From: Rhodanobacteraceae bacterium UBA703 | GTDB lineage: Bacteria; Pseudomonadota; Gammaproteobacteria; Xanthomonadales; Rhodanobacteraceae | Direction of reading: 5' to 3' | Length of the DNA stretch: 7,437 nucleotides | NCBI GenBank assembly: GCA_002297645.1 | Contig: DBMH01000164.1 | Location: 53,251 to 60,687 of the forward strand | In this document: piece by piece, positions 1 to 5,297 of the stretch | How positions within the stretch are numbered: the first letter of the stretch is position 1 | Layout: each line of letters opens with the position of its first letter | Position numbers and translations under genes: made by a program | The notes under the pieces: generated by a model | Databases searched by the model: none | Told to the model about the DNA's origin: nothing | The model's input: only the letters and a program-made list of their open reading frames with translations

Positions 1-464
1 TCGCGGGCGATGACGAGCTGCTCGCCGCCCGGCAGCCGCATCGCGAGACCGCGCGCGCGATGCGGCTCGCGCCCGCCCCGCTGGATGCCCTGCGGCAACC
101 CGCGGATGCGCCCGTCGAGAGGAAGATCGGCCGGAATGCGCTCGATGTTGCCGGCGATGCGCGTCCCGTCCTTCGCGAAGAGGCCGAGCGACATCACGCC
201 GCGCAGGTCGAGGGCGTCGGTCGCTTCCAGTGCCTGCGGCAGGTGCTCGCGGTCGATCGTGCCCAGGTAGTGCACGCGCTGCTCGAGGATCTCGTCGACC
301 ACGCGCTCGAGGTAGCGCGAGGTTTCCCAGTACGCGAGCCCGATCAGCAGGGCGCTCCAGATGACGAAGAACGTGCCGTAGATGAGGATCAGGCGCGTCG
401 TGGCGGAGCGCCAATGGTCGCTGAGCTTCGAGAAGGACCCCGATCCGTTCGGCATGGACGTCAT
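1..464 (-). CDS. Sensor histidine kinase, N-terminal part only (runs off left edge)
   Basis: This is the membrane sensor partner of the response regulator just upstream. 154 residues are visible. A short basic/polar N-terminus is followed by one strong membrane segment at about residues 25-46 (hydrophobic, ending LIGLAYW). A soluble, presumably periplasmic, stretch follows, including LFAKDGTRIAGN at about 95-106, a pattern I associate with extracytoplasmic sensor regions of HAMP-type kinases. The second membrane segment, HAMP, His-phosphoacceptor and ATPase domains would lie beyond the window, so kinase activity is inferred from position and the N-terminal pattern. The ATG at 464 is chosen; a second in-frame ATG lies at 455 and a GTG at 509. 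None has a good ribosome binding site. The frame is the same as the regulator's and opens directly after its stop, so the 66-bp gap is open and the true start is uncertain. The two genes are probably one transcript. The signal sensed cannot be told from this part. Confidence 0.8.
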   Translation of the reverse strand, partial: MTSMPNGSGSFSKLSDHWRSATTRLILIYGTFFVIWSALLIGLAYWETSRYLERVVDEILEQRVHYLGTIDREHLPQALEATDALDLRGVMSLGLFAKDGTRIAGNIERIPADLPLDGRIRGLPQGIQRGGREPHRARGLAMRLPGGEQLVIAR

Positions 465-530
465 GATATCCGGAAGATTCGCGCGGACCGTCCGGCGGAC
501 GCGCGCCACCGGCGCGCGACGCGGATCGGA

Positions 531-1208
531 TCAGGGCATCCCGAGCAGGTATCCCGAGCCGCGCACGGTCACGATCATCGCCGGCAGTCCGGGCGGATCG
601 ACCTTCCTGCGCAGGCGCCCGATGTGCACGTCGATGACGTTGGTGCCGGGATCGAAGTGGTAGCCCCAGACCCGCTCGAAGATCATCGTGCGCGTGAGCA
701 CCTGGCCGGAATTGCGCACGAGGAACTCGAGCAGGCGGAACTCGATCGGCAGCAGGTCGAGCTCGACGTCGCCGCGCCGCGCGCTGCGCTCGATCAGGTC
801 GAGCCGCAGGTCGCCCACGCTCAGGACGGTCGTGCGCGCGGCGGGTTGGCCGCGGCGCAGCAGCACGTCGATGCGCGCCGCCATCTCGTCCGGCGCGAAC
901 GGCTTGGTCAGGTAGTCGTCGCCGCCGGCCCGCAGGCCGCGCACGCGCTCGTCGACGTCGCTGAGCGCGCTGATCATCAGCACCGGCGTCTGCACGCCGG
1001 CGTTGCGCAGCGACGTGACGAGGGCGAGCCCGTCGAGGCCGGGCAGCATGCGGTCCAGCGTGATCACGTCGTAGTCGCCGCTGCTCGCGCGCGCCAGGCC
1101 TTCACGGCCGTTGTCGACCCAATCGACCTGGTTTCCGCGGCTCTGCAGTTCGGCGACGATCTCGCCGGCGACGACCGCATCGTCTTCGATGGTCAGGACC
1201 CTTGGCAT
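531..1208 (-). CDS. OmpR/PhoB-family two-component response regulator
   Basis: A DNA-binding transcription regulator activated by phosphotransfer from a sensor kinase. The 225 residues are full length for the family. The receiver domain spans about 1-118: acidic cluster E8-D9-D10, phospho-acceptor D52 (in ITLDRMLPGLDG), switch residue S80, Y99 and the conserved K102 (YLTKPF). A short linker near 119-127 leads to a winged-helix effector domain at about 128-223. This has the typical IEFRLLEFLVRN helix, the recognition-helix stretch NVIDVHIGRLRRKVD (190-204) and the wing VRGSGYLL (215-222). No active-site residue is missing. The start ATG at 1208 fits the usual distance to the acidic cluster. 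No Shine-Dalgarno sequence precedes it, and a weak promoter-like pair sits so close that the message could be leaderless. It is transcribed divergently from rpmJ and its cognate kinase follows. The receiver resembles the large CzcR/QseB-like group, but regulon and stimulus cannot be assigned, so no symbol is given. Confidence 0.95.
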   Translation of the reverse strand: MPRVLTIEDDAVVAGEIVAELQSRGNQVDWVDNGREGLARASSGDYDVITLDRMLPGLDGLALVTSLRNAGVQTPVLMISALSDVDERVRGLRAGGDDYLTKPFAPDEMAARIDVLLRRGQPAARTTVLSVGDLRLDLIERSARRGDVELDLLPIEFRLLEFLVRNSGQVLTRTMIFERVWGYHFDPGTNVIDVHIGRLRRKVDPPGLPAMIVTVRGSGYLLGMP

Positions 1209-1214
1209 GCCGCT

Positions 1215-1242
1215 ACGCTATGCATATCCGGCGCGGAATCAA
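1215..1242 (-). promoter_or_regulatory. Weak promoter candidate for the response regulator
   Basis: On the minus strand, TTGATT (1242-1237) and TAGCGT (1220-1215) are separated by 16 bp, matching the sigma70 -35 at 4/6 and the -10 only weakly. The -10-like element ends 6 bp before the ATG, so initiation would fall on or next to the start codon. This is speculative; the -10 is poor. Confidence 0.25.
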
Positions 1243-1283
1243 GGCGTCGGTGGCCGCTTCCGGACGAAATCCGCACCGGAGAC

Positions 1284-1312
1284 TTGGCACGAAAGCCGAA
1301 ACCCCTTACAAT
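1284..1312 (+). promoter_or_regulatory. Sigma70-type promoter of rpmJ
   Basis: TTGGCA (1284-1289) and TACAAT (1307-1312) are separated by exactly 17 bp. Each hexamer matches the consensus at five (TACAAT) or four (TTGGCA) positions. Transcription would begin near 1319, giving a leader of about 35 nt before the rpmJ start codon. This is the clearest promoter in the window, in keeping with a highly expressed ribosomal protein gene. Confidence 0.75.
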
Positions 1313-1343
1313 TCCGCGCTTTCCGTATCCAGAAACCCTTCGC

Positions 1344-1347
1344 GAGG
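1344..1347 (+). promoter_or_regulatory. Ribosome binding site of rpmJ
   Basis: GAGG with a 6-nt spacer before the ATG at 1354. It fixes this ATG as the start, although the same reading frame stays open far upstream. Confidence 0.65.
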
Positions 1348-1353
1348 CGTTCC

Positions 1354-1479
1354 ATGAAAGTGTTGTCCTCCCTGAAGTCCGCAAAGCAGCGCCATCGCGA
1401 TTGCAAGATCGTGCGCCGCCGCGGCAAGCTGTTCGTGATCTGCAAGAGCAATCCGCGTTTCAAGGCGCGTCAGCGCTGA
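1354..1479 (+). CDS. rpmJ: 50S ribosomal protein L36 (bL36), zinc-ligand-poor form
   Basis: The smallest large-subunit ribosomal protein, sitting in the 50S subunit near 23S rRNA. The 41-residue product starts MKVLSSLKSAKQRH and ends VICKSNPRFKARQR. This matches the C-minus (type B, YkgO-like) form: the insertion between the Ser/Ala-Lys region and the first cysteine is present and only C17 and C30 remain. The CxxC...C...H zinc ribbon of the common 37-38-residue form is therefore incomplete. In E. coli the C-minus form is the paralogue used under zinc limitation; in Xanthomonadaceae, from memory, this longer form is the usual single copy. The start is supported by the GAGG site and by exact agreement with the family N-terminus. 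It is flanked by its own promoter and terminator and not embedded in the spc ribosomal operon, so it is probably monocistronic. I see no Zur box. Confidence 0.96.
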   Translation: MKVLSSLKSAKQRHRDCKIVRRRGKLFVICKSNPRFKARQR

Positions 1480-1507
1480 GCCGGAACCTGCCGACCGCGT
1501 TTCGATG

Positions 1508-1538
1508 AAGGGCCGCCTCGTGCGGCCCTTTGCCTTTT
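1508..1538 (+). terminator. Intrinsic terminator after rpmJ
   Basis: AAGGGCCGC (1508-1516) pairs perfectly with GCGGCCCTT (1522-1530) around a CTCGT loop, giving a 9-bp GC-rich stem. The T-rich stretch TGCCTTTT follows (1531-1538). It begins 28 bp after the rpmJ stop. The opposite strand lacks a T-tract, so it should act only in the plus direction. Confidence 0.87.
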
Positions 1539-1611
1539 CGGGCGATCGCCTTCGGGAGGGCACCCGCGACGATCCTTCGGGAACCGGCCCCTGTAACTGT
1601 CGGCAGGATCA

Positions 1612-1640
1612 TGGAACCGCCGTCGGGGTTTTGCTAAAAA
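1612..1640 (+). promoter_or_regulatory. Weak promoter candidate ahead of the small exported protein gene
   Basis: The 1539-1696 stretch between the rpmJ terminator and the next gene should hold the promoter for the downstream unit. The best pair I find is TGGAAC (1612-1617) and TAAAAA (1635-1640), 17 bp apart; each is only a fair match (3/6 and 4/6). The TTTTGCTAAAAA stretch is the only AT-rich spot here. The same region holds the palindrome GGCGATCGCC (1541-1550) and two copies of CCTTCGGGA (1549-1557 and 1574-1582), which could form only very short UUCG-capped hairpins. I see no riboswitch or operator that I can name. Confidence 0.25.
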
Positions 1641-1683
1641 GACGCGCCGAAGGCTCCGGCCTCCCGCTTTCCATAACCAGATC

Positions 1684-1689
1684 AGGGGA
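1684..1689 (+). promoter_or_regulatory. Ribosome binding site deciding the start at 1697
   Basis: AGGGGA with a 7-nt spacer before the ATG at 1697. The same frame is open back to an ATG at 1505, but that codon lies inside the rpmJ terminator. This site plus the signal peptide show that 1697 is the real start. Confidence 0.65.
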
Positions 1690-1696
1690 TTGCGCC

Positions 1697-2008
1697 ATGC
1701 TCATCAAGCCCGTTCTCACCATCGTGACGGCATTCCTGGCGATGTCGCTGCCGCTTCCCTCCGTCCACGCCGAAACACTCGGCACCCGGGCGCGCGGCCA
1801 CGAATCCAGCCGCAGCGACCTGCCCCGCCGCGGCCTCAGCATGGCGCAGGTCGAGAAGCGCTACGGCGCTCCGCTCGAGAAGCTGCCCGCTGCCGGTGGC
1901 GACACGCCGCGCCACCCGACGATCAACCGGTGGCGCTACGACGGCTACACCGTCTACTTCGAGCGCAGCCGCGTGATCCACGCCGTCGTCGACTCGCCCC
2001 GGACCTGA
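1697..2008 (+). CDS. Small exported protein, BamE/SmpA-like C-terminal half
   Basis: The 103-residue protein is probably periplasmic. Residues 1-25 form a clear Sec signal peptide: a short basic start (MLIK), a hydrophobic core (VLTIVTAFLAMSLPL) and a signal-peptidase I site after VHA (about residue 25). No lipobox cysteine is present, so it is not a lipoprotein. After a charged linker, the segment from about 46 on reads GLSMAQVEKRYGAP, then INRWRYDGYTVYFERSRVIHAVV. This is the pattern of SmpA/BamE-fold proteins: a 'mt..qV...yG.P' helix followed by W-x-Y and a beta-strand with VYFE. Its exact function is unknown and a direct role in the BAM complex is not claimed, because true BamE is a lipoprotein. 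The stop is 5 bp before aguA, so the two are likely co-transcribed and perhaps translationally coupled. Confidence 0.8.
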   Translation: MLIKPVLTIVTAFLAMSLPLPSVHAETLGTRARGHESSRSDLPRRGLSMAQVEKRYGAPLEKLPAAGGDTPRHPTINRWRYDGYTVYFERSRVIHAVVDSPRT

Positions 2009-2013
2009 ACCCG

Positions 2014-3048
2014 ATGAATGCACGTTTCCGCCTTCCTGCGGAATGGGAACCGCAGGACGCGACCCTTATCGCCTGGCCGCATGCCGAGACCGACTGGGGA
2101 CCGCGCCTCGAACGCATCGAGACGGCCTACGTCGGCCTCGCCGGCGCGATCGCGCGCCACGAGCCGCTCATCGTCTGCGTCGCCGATGCCGCCGTGCGCC
2201 AGCGCGCGGCGGATCTGCTCTCGGCGGCGGGCACCGACATGGCCCGCGTCCGCTTCGTCGACGCCGCCTACGACGACACCTGGCTGCGCGACTCCGGCCC
2301 GCTGACGCTGGCCGACGGCTCGGCGTTCGAACTGGTCGACTTCCGTTTCACCGGCTGGGGCGGCAAGTTCGAAGGCGGCCGCGACGACCGCCTGATCGAG
2401 ACGCTGGTCGCGCGCGGCCTGTTCCGCTCCGCCACGCATCGCCGCATCGACTGGGCACTCGAAGGCGGCGCGATCGAATCGGACGGCAAGGGCACGATCC
2501 TGACCACCTGGCGCTGCCTGCACCAGCGCCACCCGCAGATGACGCGCGAGCAGATGGATGCGCTGCTGAAGGACGCATTCCATGCGGAGCGCGTGCTGTG
2601 GCTCGACCACGGTTATCTCGAGGGCGACGACACCGACGCGCACATCGACACGCTGGCGCGCTTCGCGCCCGACGACGCCATCGTGTTCCAGACCTGCGAC
2701 GACCCGGCCGACCCGCACTACGAAGAACTCGCGCGCATGCACGAGGAGATCGCCAACCTCCGCACCGCCGACGGTAAGCCGTATCGCCTGCATCCGCTGC
2801 CGTGGGCGCGCGCGATCGTCGACGAGAATCGCCGCCTCGCCTCCTCGTACGCGAACTACCTGATCGTCAACGGCGCCGTGGTCGTTCCGGCATACGGCGA
2901 CGCGGTCGACGAGGCTGCGCAGCGGATCATCGCCGCCGCGCACCCGGGCCGCGCCGTCGTCGCGGTCGATGCGAAGCCGCTGATCTGGCAGAACGGCAGC
3001 GTGCACTGCCTGACGATGCAGCTTCCCGCCGGCGTGGTCGCCGCCTGA
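2014..3048 (+). CDS. aguA: Agmatine deiminase (agmatine iminohydrolase)
   Basis: A cytoplasmic enzyme that hydrolyses agmatine to N-carbamoylputrescine and ammonia, the first step of the AguA/AguB route to putrescine. The 344 residues form the single-domain pentein fold of the PAD_porph / agmatine deiminase family, whose members are about 340-370 long. Visible family motifs in order: WEPQDATLIAWPH (11-23), DDTWLRDSGP (87-96, substrate-binding D93), WALEGGAIE (147-155, with E150), DTDAHIDTLARF (207-218, with H210 and D212) and NGSVHCLTMQ (327-336, nucleophile C332). All catalytic positions of the Cys-His-Glu/Asp set are present. The ATG at 2014 gives the expected N-terminus only a few residues before the first motif. 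No good ribosome binding site precedes it, in line with coupling to the gene ending 5 bp upstream. aguB follows after 89 bp. A peptidylarginine deiminase name sometimes given to this family would be less specific; the adjacent aguB decides for agmatine. Confidence 0.94.
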   Translation: MNARFRLPAEWEPQDATLIAWPHAETDWGPRLERIETAYVGLAGAIARHEPLIVCVADAAVRQRAADLLSAAGTDMARVRFVDAAYDDTWLRDSGPLTLADGSAFELVDFRFTGWGGKFEGGRDDRLIETLVARGLFRSATHRRIDWALEGGAIESDGKGTILTTWRCLHQRHPQMTREQMDALLKDAFHAERVLWLDHGYLEGDDTDAHIDTLARFAPDDAIVFQTCDDPADPHYEELARMHEEIANLRTADGKPYRLHPLPWARAIVDENRRLASSYANYLIVNGAVVVPAYGDAVDEAAQRIIAAAHPGRAVVAVDAKPLIWQNGSVHCLTMQLPAGVVAA

Positions 3049-3103
3049 TCCGCGGCCGGCTCGCCGGCGGGCGGCCATGACGCCCACGGTCGCCGTTCCG
3101 CGC

Positions 3104-3109
3104 TACCAT
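3104..3109 (+). promoter_or_regulatory. Possible -10 element in the aguA-aguB gap
   Basis: The 89-bp gap (3049-3137) is the longest within the plus-strand cluster. TACCAT here matches the -10 consensus at 4/6, but no acceptable -35 lies 16-18 bp upstream (ATGACG at 3077-3082 is 21 bp away). The GC-rich inverted sequence GCCGGC-TC-GCCGGC at 3055-3068 has too tight a loop and no T-tract, so it is not called as a terminator. An internal promoter for aguB is possible but weakly supported. Confidence 0.2.
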
Positions 3110-3137
3110 CGCCGGTTCCGGAAACCCACGAACCACG

Positions 3138-4037
3138 ATGAGCCAGAAATCCCTCAAGGTCGCGCTGCTGCAGGAAACCGACCGCGGCAGCCGCGACGCC
3201 AACCTCGACGCCATCGAAGCCGGCCTGCGCGAAGCCGCCGCCGCCGGCGCGCAGCTCGTGCTGTTGCAGGAACTGCACAACGGGCCGTACTTCTGCCAGC
3301 ACGAAAGTGTCGACGAATTCGACCGCGCCGAAGCCATTCCCGGCCCCGGCACCGAGCGCATCGGCCGCCTCGCCGAGGAACTGAAGCTCGTCGTCGTCGC
3401 CTCGCTGTTCGAGCGCCGCGCCGCGGGGCTCTACCACAACACCGCGGTCGTGTTCGATCGCTCGGCGGCGATCGCCGGCAAGTACCGCAAGATGCACATC
3501 CCGGATGATCCGGCGTTCTACGAGAAGTTCTATTTCACGCCCGGCGACCTCGGCTTCGAGCCGATCCGGACGTCGGTCGGCAAGCTCGGCGTGCTGGTGT
3601 GCTGGGACCAGTGGTATCCCGAAGGCGCCCGCCTGATGGCGCTCGCCGGCGCCGACCTCCTGCTCTACCCGACCGCGATCGGCTGGGATCCCGCCGACGA
3701 GCAGGCCGAGAAGGATCGCCAGCGCGACGCGTGGGTTACCGTGCAGCGCGGCCACGCCGTCGCCAACGGCCTGCCCGTGCTGGCCTGCAACCGCACCGGC
3801 TTCGAGGCCGCGCCGGCGAACCCGGCATCAGACGGTCGCGGCATCCAGTTCTGGGGCACCAGCTTCGTCGCCGGTCCGCAGGGCGAATTCCTCGCGCAGG
3901 CGTCGACGGACCAGCGCGAACTGCTCGTCGTCGACGTCGACCTCGCGCGCAGCGAGAACGTCCGCCGCATCTGGCCGTTCCTGCGCGACCGCCGCATCGA
4001 CGCCTACGCCGACCTGACCAAACGGTTCCGCGATTGA
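3138..4037 (+). CDS. aguB: N-carbamoylputrescine amidohydrolase
   Basis: A cytoplasmic nitrilase-superfamily (CN hydrolase) enzyme that converts N-carbamoylputrescine to putrescine, CO2 and ammonia, completing the route begun by AguA. The 299 residues are the usual length. The Glu-Lys-Cys triad is intact: E45 in LVLLQELHN, K118 in GKYRKMHIPDD, and C155 in VLVCWDQWYPEGAR. Other family signatures are VASLFERR (87-94), LYHNTAVVFD (98-107), FYFTPGD (131-137), YPTAIGW (177-183), the ANGLPV stretch (209-214) and FWGTSFVAGPQGE (238-250). The HNGPYFCQ and MHIPDDPAFYEKFYF segments are typical of the carbamoylputrescine subgroup rather than of beta-ureidopropionase. The start ATG at 3138 lies at the expected distance from the first motif; the nearest Shine-Dalgarno-like GGAA is about 14 nt upstream and poor. 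The last codons overlap the start of the next gene. Confidence 0.95.
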   Translation: MSQKSLKVALLQETDRGSRDANLDAIEAGLREAAAAGAQLVLLQELHNGPYFCQHESVDEFDRAEAIPGPGTERIGRLAEELKLVVVASLFERRAAGLYHNTAVVFDRSAAIAGKYRKMHIPDDPAFYEKFYFTPGDLGFEPIRTSVGKLGVLVCWDQWYPEGARLMALAGADLLLYPTAIGWDPADEQAEKDRQRDAWVTVQRGHAVANGLPVLACNRTGFEAAPANPASDGRGIQFWGTSFVAGPQGEFLAQASTDQRELLVVDVDLARSENVRRIWPFLRDRRIDAYADLTKRFRD

Positions 4038-5278
4038 ATACGTACGCCGCCGGCGAAACGCCGGCTCCCGCATCCGCACCGGTGCACGACGCCCTCGCCG
4101 ACCAGCCGATCGCGCGCGTGCGCCGCGGCGACGTCGAGTACGTGCTGCTCGGCACCGCGCACGTCTCGCGTGCCAGCGTCGACGCCGTGCACGCGCTGGT
4201 CGAGCGCGAATCCTTCGACGCGATCGCGGTGGAGCTGTGCGAGCCGCGCTACCAGTCGATCCGGGACCCGGAAGCGTTCCGGCGCATGGACCTGTTCCAG
4301 GTCATCCGTCAGGGCAAGGCCGGCCTCGTCGCCGCCAACCTGGCCTTGTCCGCGTTCCAGCGTCGCCTCGCGGAACAGTTCGGCATCGAGCCCGGCGCCG
4401 AGATGAAAGCCGCGATCGACGACGCCGACGCGCGCGGCCTGCCGGTCTGGCTGATCGACCGCGAGATCGGCACCACGCTCAAGCGCGCCTATCGCAGCGT
4501 CGGCTTCCTCGAACGCCTGTCGATCATCGGCGGGCTCGGCGGCGGCCTCCTGACGCGCGAGGAAGTCGCCGAGGACGAGATCGAGAAGCTCAAGCAGGGC
4601 GACCTGCTCGGCAGCATGTTCAGCGAGTTCGCGCAGGAATCGCCGCCGCTGTACGACGCGCTGATCGGCGAACGCGACCGCTACATGACCGCGCGCCTGC
4701 GCCAGTACGCCTCGGAAAGCAACGTCCGGCGCGTGCTCGTCGTCATCGGCGCCGGCCACCTCGCCGGGATCGAGAAGGAACTGGTCGCGCAGAAGGAAAT
4801 CCCGCAGCCGCTGCTGGAAAAGCTTTCGCTGGTGCCGCCGGCCGCGTCGTGGCCGAAATGGCTCGCCGCCGCCGCCTTCGTCGCGATCGCCGCCGCCATC
4901 GGCTTCGCCTTCACGCGCGGCGCGCGCAGCGGCATCGAGGCATTGCAGACCTGGGTCGTGTTCTCCGGCGGCTTCGCCGCCCTCGGCGCGATCGCCGCCG
5001 CGGCGCATCCGCTCAGCGTGCTGACCGCCTTCGTTGCCGCGCCGCTGAAGCCGTTCCGTCCCGGCATCCCGGCGTCGGCCTTCAGTGCCGGTGTCGAAGC
5101 CTGGCTGCGGAAACCGCGCGTGGCGGACTTCGACAGCCTGCGCGACGACGTCGCCCACTGGTCCGGGTGGTGGAAGAACCGCATCGCCCGCACGCTGCTG
5201 AATTTTCTCTTTGTCACCCTCGGCACGATGATCGGCAGCTACGTCGCCGGATTCCGCATCATCAAGAACCTCTTCTGA
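4034..5278 (+). CDS. TraB/PrgY-family (TIKI-like fold) inner-membrane protein
   Basis: The 414-residue protein resembles the 'pheromone shutdown' TraB/PrgY group found across bacteria and archaea, part of the wider TIKI/EreA/GumN-like superfamily. Residues about 25-260 form the soluble domain. It has two GxxH motifs, GTAH (40-43) in VLLGTAHVSRASV and GAGH (239-242) in VVIGAGHLAGIEKEL. E67 lies in IAVELCEPRY, and an IGERDRYM segment at 211-218 is also conserved. These His/Glu residues are the putative metal ligands of the superfamily. The C-terminal third carries hydrophobic stretches at about 275-294, 307-336 and 387-410, so it is membrane-anchored. No signal peptide is visible, so the catalytic domain is probably cytoplasmic. 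In enterococci PrgY blocks self-pheromone activity; elsewhere the role is unknown. The start is taken as TTG at 4034, overlapping the aguB stop by 4 bp; an in-frame GTG at 4082 is the alternative. Neither has a clear ribosome binding site. Confidence 0.87.
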   Translation: MNTYAAGETPAPASAPVHDALADQPIARVRRGDVEYVLLGTAHVSRASVDAVHALVERESFDAIAVELCEPRYQSIRDPEAFRRMDLFQVIRQGKAGLVAANLALSAFQRRLAEQFGIEPGAEMKAAIDDADARGLPVWLIDREIGTTLKRAYRSVGFLERLSIIGGLGGGLLTREEVAEDEIEKLKQGDLLGSMFSEFAQESPPLYDALIGERDRYMTARLRQYASESNVRRVLVVIGAGHLAGIEKELVAQKEIPQPLLEKLSLVPPAASWPKWLAAAAFVAIAAAIGFAFTRGARSGIEALQTWVVFSGGFAALGAIAAAAHPLSVLTAFVAAPLKPFRPGIPASAFSAGVEAWLRKPRVADFDSLRDDVAHWSGWWKNRIARTLLNFLFVTLGTMIGSYVAGFRIIKNLF

Positions 5279-5285
5279 CGTCTTC

Positions 5286-5290
5286 GGAAG
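5286..5290 (+). promoter_or_regulatory. Ribosome binding site of the DUF349 gene
   Basis: GGAAG with a 7-nt spacer before the ATG at 5298, inside the 19-bp gap after the TraB-family gene. It supports translation from 5298 on a shared message. Confidence 0.45.
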
Positions 5291-5297
5291 CGCACGC

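Noticed and set aside
60..1508. Plus-strand open frame of 482 codons opposite the two-component genes and into rpmJ
   Set aside because: It is antisense to a response regulator with all catalytic residues and contains no recognisable domain.
1541..1582. GGCGATCGCC palindrome and paired CCTTCGGGA copies as a regulatory element
   Set aside because: Stems are 2-3 bp and such words are common at this GC content; no known operator matches.
1611..1637. Eight-codon leader peptide (MEPPSGFC) before the exported protein gene
   Set aside because: The AGGA upstream is only 2 nt from the ATG and there is no attenuator hairpin or codon run tied to the pathway.
1505..1696. N-terminal extension of the small exported protein to ATG 1505
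   Set aside because: The upstream ATG is inside the rpmJ terminator and would bury the signal peptide; AGGGGA supports 1697.
1690..2013. Extension of aguA upstream in the same frame
   Set aside because: It overlaps the small exported protein out of frame, and the family N-terminus begins at the ATG at 2014.
3055..3068. GC-rich inverted repeat after aguA as a terminator
   Set aside because: The loop would be 2 nt and no T-tract follows; likely chance in GC-rich sequence.
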